A DNA stretch of 64,000 nucleotides, taken from contig JASEFU010000009.1 of the NCBI GenBank assembly GCA_030018455.1, positions 22,873-86,872 of the forward strand, read 5' to 3'. How positions within the stretch are numbered: the stretch's first letter is position 1; each line of letters opens with the position of its first letter. The position numbers and the translations under genes are program-made. Under the pieces are notes generated by a model. It had not been told where the DNA came from. It did not search any database and worked only from the letters and a program-made list of their open reading frames with translations. Shown here one piece after another: positions 16,800 to 25,872 of this stretch. This DNA comes from Dehalococcoidia bacterium. GTDB taxonomy: Bacteria; Chloroflexota; Dehalococcoidia; DSTF01; JALHUB01.

Positions 16800-19502
16800 G
16801 TGGCGAAGATAACCATCGACGGCCAGGAGATAGAGGCCCCCGAGGGCGCCGTCCTCCTCGAAGTAGCGAAGCAGAACGGCTTTTACATCCCCGCGCTCTG
16901 CTACATCGACGGACTTCCTCCCTACGCCGGCTGCCGCATGTGCCTCGTCGAGGTGGAGGGGGGACGCGGCCCCCAGCTCTCGTGCACCACCCGCGTGACC
17001 GACGGCATGGAGGTGCGCACCAACACGCCCCAGCTCGCCGACGCGCGCCGCGCCGTCCTCTCGCTCATCCTCGCCAACCACTCCGACCGCTGCCTCACCT
17101 GCCACCGGCGCGTGCATTGCATGCCCGGCGACATCTGCCTGCGGGACGGCGTCGTGACCCACCGCTGCCTCACCTGCTCGAAGAACTACCGCTGCGAGCT
17201 CCAGCGCGCCTGCGAGCTTGTCGACACCGTCAACTACGAGCCGTGGATCGGCGAGGAGCGCACCTTCTACCGGAAGGAGCAACCGCCGGCGGACCGCGCG
17301 AACCCCTTCCTCGAGTTCGACCCGCAGATGTGCATCATCTGCACCCGCTGTCTCCGCGCCTGCGACGAGATCCGTCACACGGGCGCCATCGGCCTGGCGC
17401 GGCGCGGGTTCGAGACGCGTATCATCTTCGGCGCCGGGGGGCGCGTGGACGAATCGAATTGCGACTTCTGCGGCGCCTGCATCGACCTCTGCCCGACGGC
17501 CACCCTCATGGAAAAGCCCAACAAGTGGGTCGGCCAGGCCGATGAGTGGGTCGCCACGGCCTGCAACTCCTGCAGCGTCGGCTGCACGCTCAGCATGGGG
17601 GTGCGCGAAGGCCGTCCCGTCATCGTCCGGCCCGATGCCCTCAACCCCGTCAGCTTCACCCAAATCTGCGTCCGCGGCCGCTTCCACTACGACGCCGTCG
17701 AAGAGCAGGAATGGCTGACGCACCCGCTCGTGAAGAAAGACGGCGCGCTCGTCCCTGTGACCTGGGAAGAGGCGCTCAACGAAGCAGTCTCGCGTCTCGC
17801 CGAGATCAGGGAACGGGACGGCGCGGACGCCATCGGCTTCCTCGGCTCGCCGCTGGCGACGAACGAGGAGAACTACCTGCTACAGAAGGTCGCGCGGGCC
17901 GCCATCGGGACGAACAACGTCGATTACAGCGGCGGGCCCGTCGCGGCGGCGGTTGCGGAGTCGCTGCGGGCCGCCTTCGGCTCCGAGGCGCTGCCCGCCG
18001 ACATGAGCGAGATCGCCACCGCAAAGACGCTCGTCGTCGCCGCCGACGACCTCGAATCGAGCCATAACGTCGCCGCCCTCCGCGTCAAGGACGCGGTCGT
18101 GAACGGCGGCGCCCGCCTGATAGTCGTCAGCCCGCACTGGGGCGAGGTCTGCGACTTCGCGGAGGCGTGGTTGCGCCCCTACCCCGGCAACGAGGCGGCG
18201 ACACTACAGGCGCTGGCGCGCCTCGTCGCGCAGGACGCGGAGGTAAGCGAGAAGGCGCAGGTCGAGGGCGTCGAAGCGCTTGGCGACGGCGCGCACGTGC
18301 CCGGCGTTCCCGCCGAGGCACTGGAGAACGCCGCCGCCCTGCTCACCGAGGCCGCGAAGGACCGCGAGGGCCATCTCGCCGTCATCGTCGCTCCCGGCCC
18401 ACTGAGCGCCCTCGAAGCCGGCGACACGGCGCGCGCGGCCGCCAACCTCGCCATCGTCGCCCGCGGACGCCAGGCCGCCCGCTCCCTTTACGTCCTGCCT
18501 GTCGATGCGAACGCGACCGGCGCCCGCGACATGGGCGTCGCGCCCGACCGGCTTCCCGGGCTGCGCTCGCTTTCGGACGCCGCGGCGGGCGAGGCCCTGG
18601 CGAAGACGTGGGGCGCCGATTTGCCGCCGGCCGACGGCCTCGATTTCAACGGCATGATAGCCGCGGCCCGACAGGGCAAGCTGAAGGCGCTCGTCGCTCT
18701 GAAAGACAACCCCCTGCTTGCCGCGGCCGCGAAAGCGAGCGTGCGCGAGGCGCTGGGCAACCTCCAGTTCCTGCTCGTCATCGATAATCTGCTGACCGAT
18801 ACCGCGCGCTCCGCCGACATCGTCCTGCCTGAAGTGACCACCTACGGCAAGGAAGGCACCTTCACAAGCGCCGACCGCCGCCTGCTGCGGCTGAACGCCG
18901 CGATGGTCCCGCTGGGCGAGGCCCGGCAGTCGTGGCGCATACTTTCCGAGCTGGGCAGCAGGCTGGGCGAGAAGCTGTCGAGCGCGGCCGGCTTCGCTTA
19001 CGAGAGCGCGGGGGCGGTAATGGAGGAGATAGCGTCGGTGGCGCCGCTCTACGGCGCCGCCCGCTATGATTCGCTCCAGTCGGGCAAGACGCGCGCGGCA
19101 GCCGAAGAAGTCCCGCAGGCGACGATCAGGCCGCTCGTCTCACTGCCTCGAATGGCGCCCGCCGACGGCGTCTTCACGCTCACGACCGGCCGCGGGCTCT
19201 ACACCAGTCTCGAGGGAGCGGCGGTCCATTCCGTCGAGGCCGACAAGCTGCACCGCGAAGAGTTCGTGGAGATTAACCCCGAAGACGCGGCCCGCCTTGG
19301 CGTGAAGGACGGCGACAAGGTCGTCCTCGTAAGCGACCGCGGAGAACTCGCGATCGCGGCGCGGGTGACCCCCAATGTGCTTCCCGGCGTCCTTTTCGTG
19401 CCGTTGCACTACGTGGGCGGCGGCGTCACCGCCTTCTTTCCCGGCGACGCCGACGAGAGTCTCCTCCCCCAGGTAAAGGTCGCCGTCCAGACGCCCGCCT
19501 AG
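16800..19502 (+). CDS. NuoG-like iron-sulfur/molybdopterin-fold subunit
   Basis: About 900 residues. In order: a [2Fe-2S] domain (Cys34, 45, 48, 62), a His/Cys region beginning His94, two [4Fe-4S] motifs (CIICTRCLRAC and CDFCGACIDLCP), the CNSCSVGC [4Fe-4S] motif opening the molybdopterin-oxidoreductase domain, and a C-terminal molydopterin-binding-like domain. This is the NuoG or formate dehydrogenase alpha layout. The usual single CxxC step is expanded: Cys98/101, 107, 113, then Cys123/126/132, with CLTC occurring twice. I saw no active-site Sec or Cys of a formate dehydrogenase, so NuoG is preferred. Start is GTG 16800, or GTG 16791. It follows the NuoI-like gene by one base. Confidence 0.8.
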   Translation: MAKITIDGQEIEAPEGAVLLEVAKQNGFYIPALCYIDGLPPYAGCRMCLVEVEGGRGPQLSCTTRVTDGMEVRTNTPQLADARRAVLSLILANHSDRCLTCHRRVHCMPGDICLRDGVVTHRCLTCSKNYRCELQRACELVDTVNYEPWIGEERTFYRKEQPPADRANPFLEFDPQMCIICTRCLRACDEIRHTGAIGLARRGFETRIIFGAGGRVDESNCDFCGACIDLCPTATLMEKPNKWVGQADEWVATACNSCSVGCTLSMGVREGRPVIVRPDALNPVSFTQICVRGRFHYDAVEEQEWLTHPLVKKDGALVPVTWEEALNEAVSRLAEIRERDGADAIGFLGSPLATNEENYLLQKVARAAIGTNNVDYSGGPVAAAVAESLRAAFGSEALPADMSEIATAKTLVVAADDLESSHNVAALRVKDAVVNGGARLIVVSPHWGEVCDFAEAWLRPYPGNEAATLQALARLVAQDAEVSEKAQVEGVEALGDGAHVPGVPAEALENAAALLTEAAKDREGHLAVIVAPGPLSALEAGDTARAAANLAIVARGRQAARSLYVLPVDANATGARDMGVAPDRLPGLRSLSDAAAGEALAKTWGADLPPADGLDFNGMIAAARQGKLKALVALKDNPLLAAAAKASVREALGNLQFLLVIDNLLTDTARSADIVLPEVTTYGKEGTFTSADRRLLRLNAAMVPLGEARQSWRILSELGSRLGEKLSSAAGFAYESAGAVMEEIASVAPLYGAARYDSLQSGKTRAAAEEVPQATIRPLVSLPRMAPADGVFTLTTGRGLYTSLEGAAVHSVEADKLHREEFVEINPEDAARLGVKDGDKVVLVSDRGELAIAARVTPNVLPGVLFVPLHYVGGGVTAFFPGDADESLLPQVKVAVQTPA

Positions 19503-19532
19503 CCCACCGGGAGACTTTTCCTCTTTTGAACG

Positions 19533-19561
19533 TTGCAAACTTCTTTAATTCGTGACATACT
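19533..19561 (+). promoter_or_regulatory. Promoter candidate upstream of PFOR, distal
   Basis: TTGCAA (19533-19538), 17 bases, CATACT (19556-19561), about 190 bases before the PFOR start. Downstream, CCGCAATCA is repeated directly at 19572-19580 and 19587-19595. Confidence 0.4.
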
Positions 19562-19677
19562 GGTACTGGTTCCGCAATCATGGGTCCCGCAATCACAATC
19601 CTCCCCGGCGCACGACAAGCGGCTTGCCTTCGGCGCGTCGGCCAGCGAGAGGAGACCGGCCGGCTGCAGCCCGCCGG

Positions 19678-19705
19678 TTGCATTGAAACGCGACTCTTGT
19701 ATACT
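19678..19705 (+). promoter_or_regulatory. Promoter candidate upstream of PFOR, proximal
   Basis: TTGCAT (19678-19683), 16 bases, TATACT (19700-19705), 46 bases before the ATG at 19752. GAGGG lies just ahead of that ATG. Confidence 0.5.
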
Positions 19706-19751
19706 TGAGCGCATATTTCCCCATCTAGCTATGTTTTGTGAGGGCTGACGA

Positions 19752-21728
19752 ATGGCAAAGAACAGAAGCGAAAGGGGCTTCCCCTATCCCGGCATCCCTT
19801 CCACCAGCGACGGCACGGGCGTCGCCGTATGGGTGGAGACGCACATTACCCAGGGCGCCTGCGCCTACCCCATTACGCCTTCGAGCAACATGGGGGAAGG
19901 ATACGCCGACGAGGTATCGAACGGACGCAAGAACATCTGGGGAGAGACGCTTGTCTTCCTTGAGCCGGAGTCCGAGCACAGCTCCGCCTCCGCCTGCGAG
20001 GGGTATGCCGCAGCCGGCGGCCGCGTGACCAACTTCACCTGCGGGCAGGGTCTCATCCTCATGAAGGAGGTCCTCTACACCATCTCCGGCAAGCGGCTGC
20101 CCGTCGTGTTCCAGATCGGCGCCCGCGCTCTCACCTCACAGTCGCTCAACATCCACTCCGGCCACGACGACGTGATGGGCGTCGCCGACTGCGGATGGGG
20201 CATTCTGTTCGCCCGCAACGCCCAGGAGGTCGGCGACCTCGCGCTCATCGCCCGCCGCACGGCTGAGGATACCCAGACGCCGTTCCTCAACTGCCAGGAC
20301 GGCTTCCTCACCACCCACACTGTCGAAAGCGTCCGCCTGCCCGAGCCCGAGCTTATGGACGCCTTCGTCGGGCCGCCCGGCGCGAAGCTTGTCAACATCA
20401 TCGACCCACACCATCCCGTCATGAGCGGCATCGTCCAGGACATGGACAGCTACATGATGGGGAAGATAGCGCAGCGGTACTTTTACGAGAGGGTGCCGCA
20501 GGCGCTCCAGAACGCGATGGACGAGTACTACGAGCTTACGGGCCGCCGCTACAACCCCGTCATGCCCTACCGCCTCGATGACGCCGAATACGCCATCGTC
20601 GGGATGGGCTCGATGATGGACACGGCAATAGCGACTGTCGACTACCTGCGCGAGAAGAGAGGGATACCAGTCGGGCTGCTGACGGTGACGGCGTTCCGAC
20701 CCTTCCCGGGGCCGCAACTCGTCGCGGCTCTAAAGCATTTGAAGACGTTCAGCGTTCTCGAAAAGATGGACAACCCGCTCGGTCAGTCCAACCCGCTGAC
20801 GGCGGAGATAAAGGCCGCCTTCGCCGACGCTATCGGCGGGCACCCCGACTACGAAGCCATCAACCGCGTCCCCGCCATCCTATCGGGCTCCGCCGGCCTG
20901 GGCAGCCGCGACGTGCGGCCGGGCCACATCGTGGCGGTCGTCGAGAACATGATGACGAAGGAGCCAAAGCGCTACTTCACCCTCAACGTCAACCACCCGA
21001 CAGCGCTGCCGGTCACCGAAGACCCCGACGTCCGGCCGAAGGGCTCGTTCTCCATGCGCGGCCACTCCGTCGGCGGCTTCGGGGCCATCACCACCAACAA
21101 GGTCATCGCATCAATCTCGTCCGACCTCTTCGGTCTGAACGCCCAGGCCTACCCACGGTACGGCGCGGAGAAGAAGGGGCTGCCGACGAGCTACTACCTG
21201 ACGCTGGCCCACGACATCATCCGGCCGCACTGCGAGCAGAAGTTCGTCGAGTTCGTCCCCCTGCACGACGTCAGCGCCTTCAGCAGCGGCAACCCACTCG
21301 CCGGCCTCGCCGACGGCGGCACGGTGTTCATCCAGACGCCTCACTCGAAGCCGGAGGACGTTTGGGCCGACATACCCGCGCCGGCGCGCCAGGCGATCCG
21401 CGAGCGCAACATCCGCGTGCTGGCCCTCGATACGGCGAAGATCGCGGCGGAGGTGGCAAGCCGCCCCGACCTCGTGCAGCGCATGCAGGGCATCGTCCTG
21501 CTGGGCGTGTTCCTGCGCTACACGCCCTTCCTTGAAGAGGCGAAGGTGAACGAGAGGGAGCTGTTCCAGCGCATTGAGAAGTCGCTGCGCAAGTACTTCG
21601 GCGGCCGCGGCGAGGGAGTGATCCGCGACAACCTGGAGTGCGTCCGCCGCGGCTTCAACGAAGTCTTCGAGGTGCCGCCGGAAGTGAAAGCGAAAGAACC
21701 GAGCGCGACGGCGCGCGCCGGTCGCTAG
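19752..21728 (+). CDS. Pyruvate:ferredoxin oxidoreductase, alpha-gamma half
   Basis: A 658-residue protein matching the N-terminal half of the single-chain enzyme NifJ: the pyrimidine-binding alpha domain (THITQGACAYPITPSSNM and the EPESEHSSASACEGYAAAGG block with its catalytic Glu), a middle domain, and a gamma-type domain (MRGHSVGGFGAITTNKVIA, ending about residue 640). The TPP and ferredoxin domains are in the next gene, so the enzyme is split into two chains. The reaction is reversible oxidative decarboxylation of pyruvate to acetyl-CoA with reduced ferredoxin, linking the Wood-Ljungdahl pathway to biosynthesis. Substrate pyruvate is inferred from NifJ likeness. Confidence 0.88.
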   Translation: MAKNRSERGFPYPGIPSTSDGTGVAVWVETHITQGACAYPITPSSNMGEGYADEVSNGRKNIWGETLVFLEPESEHSSASACEGYAAAGGRVTNFTCGQGLILMKEVLYTISGKRLPVVFQIGARALTSQSLNIHSGHDDVMGVADCGWGILFARNAQEVGDLALIARRTAEDTQTPFLNCQDGFLTTHTVESVRLPEPELMDAFVGPPGAKLVNIIDPHHPVMSGIVQDMDSYMMGKIAQRYFYERVPQALQNAMDEYYELTGRRYNPVMPYRLDDAEYAIVGMGSMMDTAIATVDYLREKRGIPVGLLTVTAFRPFPGPQLVAALKHLKTFSVLEKMDNPLGQSNPLTAEIKAAFADAIGGHPDYEAINRVPAILSGSAGLGSRDVRPGHIVAVVENMMTKEPKRYFTLNVNHPTALPVTEDPDVRPKGSFSMRGHSVGGFGAITTNKVIASISSDLFGLNAQAYPRYGAEKKGLPTSYYLTLAHDIIRPHCEQKFVEFVPLHDVSAFSSGNPLAGLADGGTVFIQTPHSKPEDVWADIPAPARQAIRERNIRVLALDTAKIAAEVASRPDLVQRMQGIVLLGVFLRYTPFLEEAKVNERELFQRIEKSLRKYFGGRGEGVIRDNLECVRRGFNEVFEVPPEVKAKEPSATARAGR

Positions 21729-21749
21729 CCCTGGAGAGGTATTGAGAAC

Positions 21750-23336
21750 ATGAGCAACGCCAAGAGCAAACAACAGAAGAAGGGGCAGAGCGCCGTTATC
21801 CCGACCGCCGAGGAGTTCCAGCAAAAAGTCATCGCCGCCTATCGCGCGGGAAAGGGCGCCGACATCCTCCCCTCTGATGAGGCGGCGGCGCGCAGCCTGA
21901 TCCCGCCGGGGACGGCCGCTCTCCGCGATTTTAGCTACATCTCCCCCGAGTTCCCGGCGCTCGACGCCGAGAAGTGCGTCGGCTGCATGGAGTGCGTCAC
22001 CAAGTGCCCCGACACGGCGATCCTCGCCAAAGTCGTCGCGAAATCGGAGCTCGAGAAGCGGCTGGCAGTAGTCGAGGACCCCGCCGAGCGCGAAAGGCTG
22101 CGCGGCCACTTCGCGGAGACGACGAAGTTCTACGGCGCGCCCGAGAAGAAGGGAGAGGAAGGCGGCCTGTTCGGCCTGTTCATCGACGTGAGCAAGTGCA
22201 AGGGCTGCGCCGAGTGCGTCGAGGTCTGCGGCAGCCACGAGGCTCTCTCGATGACGCGCAAAACCCCGGAATCGGTCGAGGCGTATAAGCGCGATTTCGC
22301 CTTCTTCAAAGGTCTGCCCGACACGCCGTCCCGCTACATCAACGAGAAGGTCCTTCCCGACATCATGCTCGCTGAACGCTCGCTCCTCTACGTGGGCGGC
22401 GCCGGCTCCTGCATGGGCTGCGGCGAGGCGACGGCGATCCGCATGATGCTGGCCGCGACCGGCTTCGTCTACGGGCCGGAGAACGTGGCCCTCGTCGCCG
22501 CTACCGGCTGCAACACCGTCTACGGCTCAAGCTATCCCTTCAACCCTTACCTCGTGCCCTGGACGAATTCGCTGTTCGAGAACGCGGTCTCGGACGCGAT
22601 GGGCATACGCCTGCGCTGGAACCAGATGGGCTGGCAGCATAAGCGGCTGTGGGCGATGGGCGGCGACGGCGCCATTCTCGATATCGGCTTCGGCGCCCTG
22701 TCCCGGCTCCTCGCCTCGGGGATGGACGTCAAGGTGCTCGTCCTCGATACGCAGGTCTACTCGAACACCGGCGGCCAGGCGTCGACGGCAACCTACACCG
22801 GGCAGGACGCGGAGATGGCCCCCTTCGGCGCGGCCATCGCCGGCAAGCAGGAGCGGCGCAAGGAGCTGGGCATCATCGCCATGATGCACCCCAACGTCTT
22901 CGTCGCCCAGACGATAACGGCCGACATCAACCACTTCTACCGCTCGATCATGGCCGCCAACGAGTTCAAGGGCCCGGCCGTCGTCAGCGTTTACTGCGCC
23001 TGCCAGCCGGAGCACCAGATAGCGGACGACCAGTCGTCGCACCAGGCGCGGCTGGCCAAGGACTCACGCACGTTCCCCATCTTTGTGTACGATCCGCGAA
23101 ATGGGTCGAGTATTAAAGAGAGGCTCAGTCTTCAGGGAAACCCGTCGATGAAGCAGGACTGGCACATCGACCCGAAGACGGAGGAGCCGCTCGACTTCAT
23201 CGCCTTCGCGAGGACGGAGGGCCGCTTCGCGAAGCAGTTCGACAAGGACGGGAACCCGAGCGAGGTGTTGCTGGCGGCGCAGCAGGACAGACTTGAATAC
23301 TGGCGCTTGCTCCAGGAGCTTGCAGGACTGCGCTGA
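21750..23336 (+). CDS. Pyruvate:ferredoxin oxidoreductase, ferredoxin and TPP-binding half
   Basis: A 528-residue protein equivalent to the C-terminal half of NifJ. Two [4Fe-4S] motifs (CVGCMECVTKCP and CKGCAECVEVCG) are near residues 76-160; then CMGCGEA with a lone Cys; then the TPP domain with GDGAILDIGFGALSR and LDTQVYSNTGGQAS. NifJ binds a third [4Fe-4S] cluster near its TPP site. GGAGAGGT precedes ATG 21750. It directly follows its partner (21-base gap). The late block DWHIDPKTEEPLDFIAFARTEGRF is typical of NifJ C-termini. Confidence 0.88.
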   Translation: MSNAKSKQQKKGQSAVIPTAEEFQQKVIAAYRAGKGADILPSDEAAARSLIPPGTAALRDFSYISPEFPALDAEKCVGCMECVTKCPDTAILAKVVAKSELEKRLAVVEDPAERERLRGHFAETTKFYGAPEKKGEEGGLFGLFIDVSKCKGCAECVEVCGSHEALSMTRKTPESVEAYKRDFAFFKGLPDTPSRYINEKVLPDIMLAERSLLYVGGAGSCMGCGEATAIRMMLAATGFVYGPENVALVAATGCNTVYGSSYPFNPYLVPWTNSLFENAVSDAMGIRLRWNQMGWQHKRLWAMGGDGAILDIGFGALSRLLASGMDVKVLVLDTQVYSNTGGQASTATYTGQDAEMAPFGAAIAGKQERRKELGIIAMMHPNVFVAQTITADINHFYRSIMAANEFKGPAVVSVYCACQPEHQIADDQSSHQARLAKDSRTFPIFVYDPRNGSSIKERLSLQGNPSMKQDWHIDPKTEEPLDFIAFARTEGRFAKQFDKDGNPSEVLLAAQQDRLEYWRLLQELAGLR

Positions 23337-23488
23337 GTTATGTAAAATGATTACGGGATGACTCCTGGCGGGTGTCACCCCTACTTGCAGCGGCGCGGTT
23401 TTCCTCGCCACCAGCATCGCGCCGAAGCCGCCCGCCAGGCCACCGAAGCGGAATGGCCGTCAGGAACAAGCCCCGCGACGGTATCCCG

Positions 23489-23521
23489 GGGTGCGCTCCC
23501 TACGGAGCGCACCCTTCTTTA
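23489..23521 (+). terminator. Rho-independent terminator after the PFOR operon
   Basis: GGGTGCGCTCC (23489-23499), loop CTAC, GGAGCGCACCC (23504-23514), then TTCTTTA. A perfect 11-bp stem between PFOR and the minus-strand HAD gene, overlapping the latter's stop. Confidence 0.8.
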
Positions 23522-24217
23522 TTCCGCTGCGGCCGATAGGCCCAGTGCCCCAAGCACGCCCCGCCAATCCGCGAAATCGTCAAAGAACAAGTCGGGCTCT
23601 TCAGCGATAAGCTCTTCCGCTGTCGTCCCGCCCGTAGCCACGGCGACGGCGACGGCGGCGTTCGCCTTCGCCGCCCTTATGTCGTAGACGGTATCGCCGA
23701 TCACGTACACTGTGTCGGCGTCCGCCCACGAGCCGTCGCGCATGATCTCGATCGCCCGGGCCACCAGCCCATTCCGTTCCTCGCGATCGTCGCCAAAGGC
23801 GCCGCCGTCGAAGAAGTGCCAGAGACCGTAGTGCGACAGCTTGGTCTCCGCTCCGCTGCGAAAGTTCCCTGTCGCCAGGCCGAGCCGGACGTCCGGCCTT
23901 TCCCAGAGGGCCGTTAGCAGCTCACGGACGCCGGGCAGAACCGTGCCCGTCGCTTCTTTGAGGGTGACGCTGAGGTGGCGGCAGTAGGCGTCGCGAAAGC
24001 GGCGGACCTGCTCGTCGAAGGCCTGCGTAGGGAGCCCGTGCTTCAGCAGCGCCGCTCGCAAGATGGCGGCGTCGATGCGGCCCGCCATCTCGACACCGTC
24101 CAGGCCGCCCTCGACCGCAAACAGCTCGCCGAACGCGAGGTCCATGGCGCGCCGTCCCGCTCCGCCCGTGCGGATGAGGGTACCGTCGACATCAAAAAGG
24201 AGGAGCTTGCGGTCCAT
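23519..24217 (-). CDS. HAD-superfamily phosphatase (phosphoglycolate phosphatase-like)
   Basis: A 232-residue HAD hydrolase. Motif I is FDVDGTL at residues 8-14 with Asp9 and Asp11, motif II LGLATGNF, motif III the Lys in the GAETKLSHYGL region, and motif IV VYVIGDTVYDIRAAKAN. An alpha-helical cap lies between residues 20 and 85. It resembles phosphoglycolate or beta-phosphoglucomutase-like phosphatases; substrate open. I place the start at ATG 24217 because homologous proteins begin just before the motif I strand; a longer form from 24295 has an atypical Arg-rich start. Confidence 0.82.
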   Translation of the reverse strand: MDRKLLLFDVDGTLIRTGGAGRRAMDLAFGELFAVEGGLDGVEMAGRIDAAILRAALLKHGLPTQAFDEQVRRFRDAYCRHLSVTLKEATGTVLPGVRELLTALWERPDVRLGLATGNFRSGAETKLSHYGLWHFFDGGAFGDDREERNGLVARAIEIMRDGSWADADTVYVIGDTVYDIRAAKANAAVAVAVATGGTTAEELIAEEPDLFFDDFADWRGVLGALGLSAAAE

Positions 24218-24402
24218 GGCTGAGCCGCTTTTCATTGTAGCAGAGGCAGTCGGCCAGACGACGCCGCGTCCCTGCCTGCGGCGGGCGGGCTTCAAGGCGC
24301 GGTGAGGCCATAGGGCCTCCGACGGCGCGGTCAGGCTGCAGGCTCGTCCGGTTGACCGCCTTCGAGCGCGGGTGCGAAACTGAAAGTTGAGGAGAACGCT
24401 CC

Positions 24403-25137
24403 GTGGCCCTGCTCGCGATATTCGCCAACACTTTCCTCATCAGCCTCTCCGGCGCCCTCATGCCGGGGCCTCTCTTCACGCTCTCGGTGCGGGAGACGCT
24501 CCGCCGCGGCTTCTGGGTCGGGCCGATGGTCGCGGCAGGACACGGCCTCATCGAGCTGGCGCTGGTCATCGGACTCGCGCTCGGTCTGAGCGAGTTCCTC
24601 GACGAGGGACTCGGTACGGCCGTGATCGCCCTTCTCGGCGGCCTGTTCCTGCTCTGGATGGGGTACCAGATGGTGCGCACGGCGCCCCGCCAGGAACTCC
24701 GCCTGGACGTGGACTCGCTTCCGAACAGCAGTGACGGGCAGCCCGCGTCCGGAGGCTACCGCCGTCGCCTGGTAGCGGCGATGGCAGGGACGGACGCGGC
24801 GGTCGCGTCAAACCGTCCCCTGCCGATGCTCGGCGTCCTCGTGCCGGCGGGCATCCTCGTGAGCGTCGCCAACCCCTACTGGATCATCTGGTGGGCGAGC
24901 ATCGGGATGGCGTACCTCACGGAGTCGCTCGATCACGGGGCCGCTGGAGTCAGCTCGTTCTTCACGGCGCACATCCTCTCCGATTTCCTCTGGCTGAGCT
25001 TCGTCGCGTTCGTCCTCGCTTCCGGACGGCGCATGATGAGCGCTCGCACCTATCGAGCGATCCTCTTTGTGTGCGGCGTGTTCCTGCTGGCGATAGGCGT
25101 CCGCTTCGTCTACTCTGCCTTCGATTTCCTGATGTAG
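24403..25137 (+). CDS. LysE/RhtB-family exporter
   Basis: A 244-residue membrane protein with about six helices. It opens with the LysE signature FLISLSGALMPGPLFTLSVRETLRRG, and VGPMVAAGHGLIELALV follows. Hydrophobic segments recur at ALLGGLFLLWMGYQMV, ISVANPYWIIWWASIG-like and ILFVCGVFLLAIGVRFVYS. LysE-family proteins export basic or neutral amino acids. A hydrophilic insert of about 50 residues separates helices 3 and 4. Start GTG 24403 follows GAGGAG. No regulator of the ArgP/LysG type is adjacent. Confidence 0.8.
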   Translation: MALLAIFANTFLISLSGALMPGPLFTLSVRETLRRGFWVGPMVAAGHGLIELALVIGLALGLSEFLDEGLGTAVIALLGGLFLLWMGYQMVRTAPRQELRLDVDSLPNSSDGQPASGGYRRRLVAAMAGTDAAVASNRPLPMLGVLVPAGILVSVANPYWIIWWASIGMAYLTESLDHGAAGVSSFFTAHILSDFLWLSFVAFVLASGRRMMSARTYRAILFVCGVFLLAIGVRFVYSAFDFLM

Positions 25138-25597
25138 CAACACACGCCGCTTCACGATAGGCTGCGGGATTCATCCCGCCGGATCGGATACGGCAATACA
25201 TCCGCGCCGCATGCGCTTTTCCGTTTTCTATCCGTTGGCAGACCGCCCCCGACGAAAATCGCTTGCGGCCCGGCTCCCCCATAGGGCGGGCATCTTGCCC
25301 GCCATCTCCACGCCATCCGGTAGACCCCTCGTCACAGTAGGACATGAGTCGCTTGCGGCCCGACGACGCTTCAGCAGATAAACGGTGCTTGCTTGCGGCC
25401 CGACGCTCGGCCTGGATCCGACCGGTAACCTTTTCCGGCTGCAGGACCCTGTCCTGCAGCCAATAACAAGCGCCGCGACCAATCGGAAAACGCCATTTGT
25501 AAGACCGCTTTAAGACTGTCCTCGCCACCAGATATTGACGATCCCCTCCCGATGCGTTACCTTCACTAGAAGTGCAGCTCCAGAAAGGAGTTTCGAA
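25138..25597 (+). other. Non-coding stretch with short direct repeats and a hairpin
   Basis: No gene is supported here. GCTTGCGGCCCG occurs three times (25261, 25351, 25391), the second and third followed by ACG. A hairpin GGCGGGCA-TCT-TGCCCGCC spans about 25286-25304. A related GGGCATCTTGCC string recurs at 26900-26911. These look like dispersed intergenic sequence rather than an array. A promoter for the YHS gene sits at the right edge. Confidence 0.6.
25535..25563 (+). promoter_or_regulatory. Promoter candidate for the YHS-domain gene
   Basis: TTGACG (25535-25540), 17 bases, TACCTT (25558-25563), 35 bases before the ATG at 25598. Confidence 0.45.
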
Positions 25598-25852
25598 ATG
25601 GCCGAGATGGTCCGCGATCCGGTCTGCGGCATGGAGTGCGAAACAACGAGCGCCGCCGGCATGTCCACCTACCAGGGCGTCAACTACTACTTCTGCTCTG
25701 AGGAATGTAAGCGCCAGTTCGAAGCGGACCCCTCCAAGTACGCTCCCCTTCCTTCCAGCATGGAGGCGGCGCCGGAAACGGCCGAGATGCCGATGGCATC
25801 GAAGGGCCAGGCCGCGCCGAAGTCGAAACGCTGGTGGGAGTTCTGGAAGTAG
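25598..25852 (+). CDS. YHS-domain protein
   Basis: An 84-residue protein. Residues 4-50 are a YHS domain: DPVCGMECE, then TYQGVNYYFCSEECKRQFEADPSKY, with four Cys likely to bind a metal. The C-terminal ~30 residues are a Pro/Ala/Lys linker ending in an aromatic KRWWEFWK. YHS domains occur in copper and heavy-metal P-type ATPases and in metal chaperones. AAAGGAG sits 7 bases before ATG 25598; longer starts have no ribosome site. No transporter is adjacent, so the metal and role are unknown. Confidence 0.82.
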   Translation: MAEMVRDPVCGMECETTSAAGMSTYQGVNYYFCSEECKRQFEADPSKYAPLPSSMEAAPETAEMPMASKGQAAPKSKRWWEFWK

Positions 25853-25872
25853 GTCTGTCCGCCCGCGCTGAA

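Noticed and set aside
25261..25402. CRISPR array
   Set aside because: Only three 12-base copies with unequal spacing and no cas genes.
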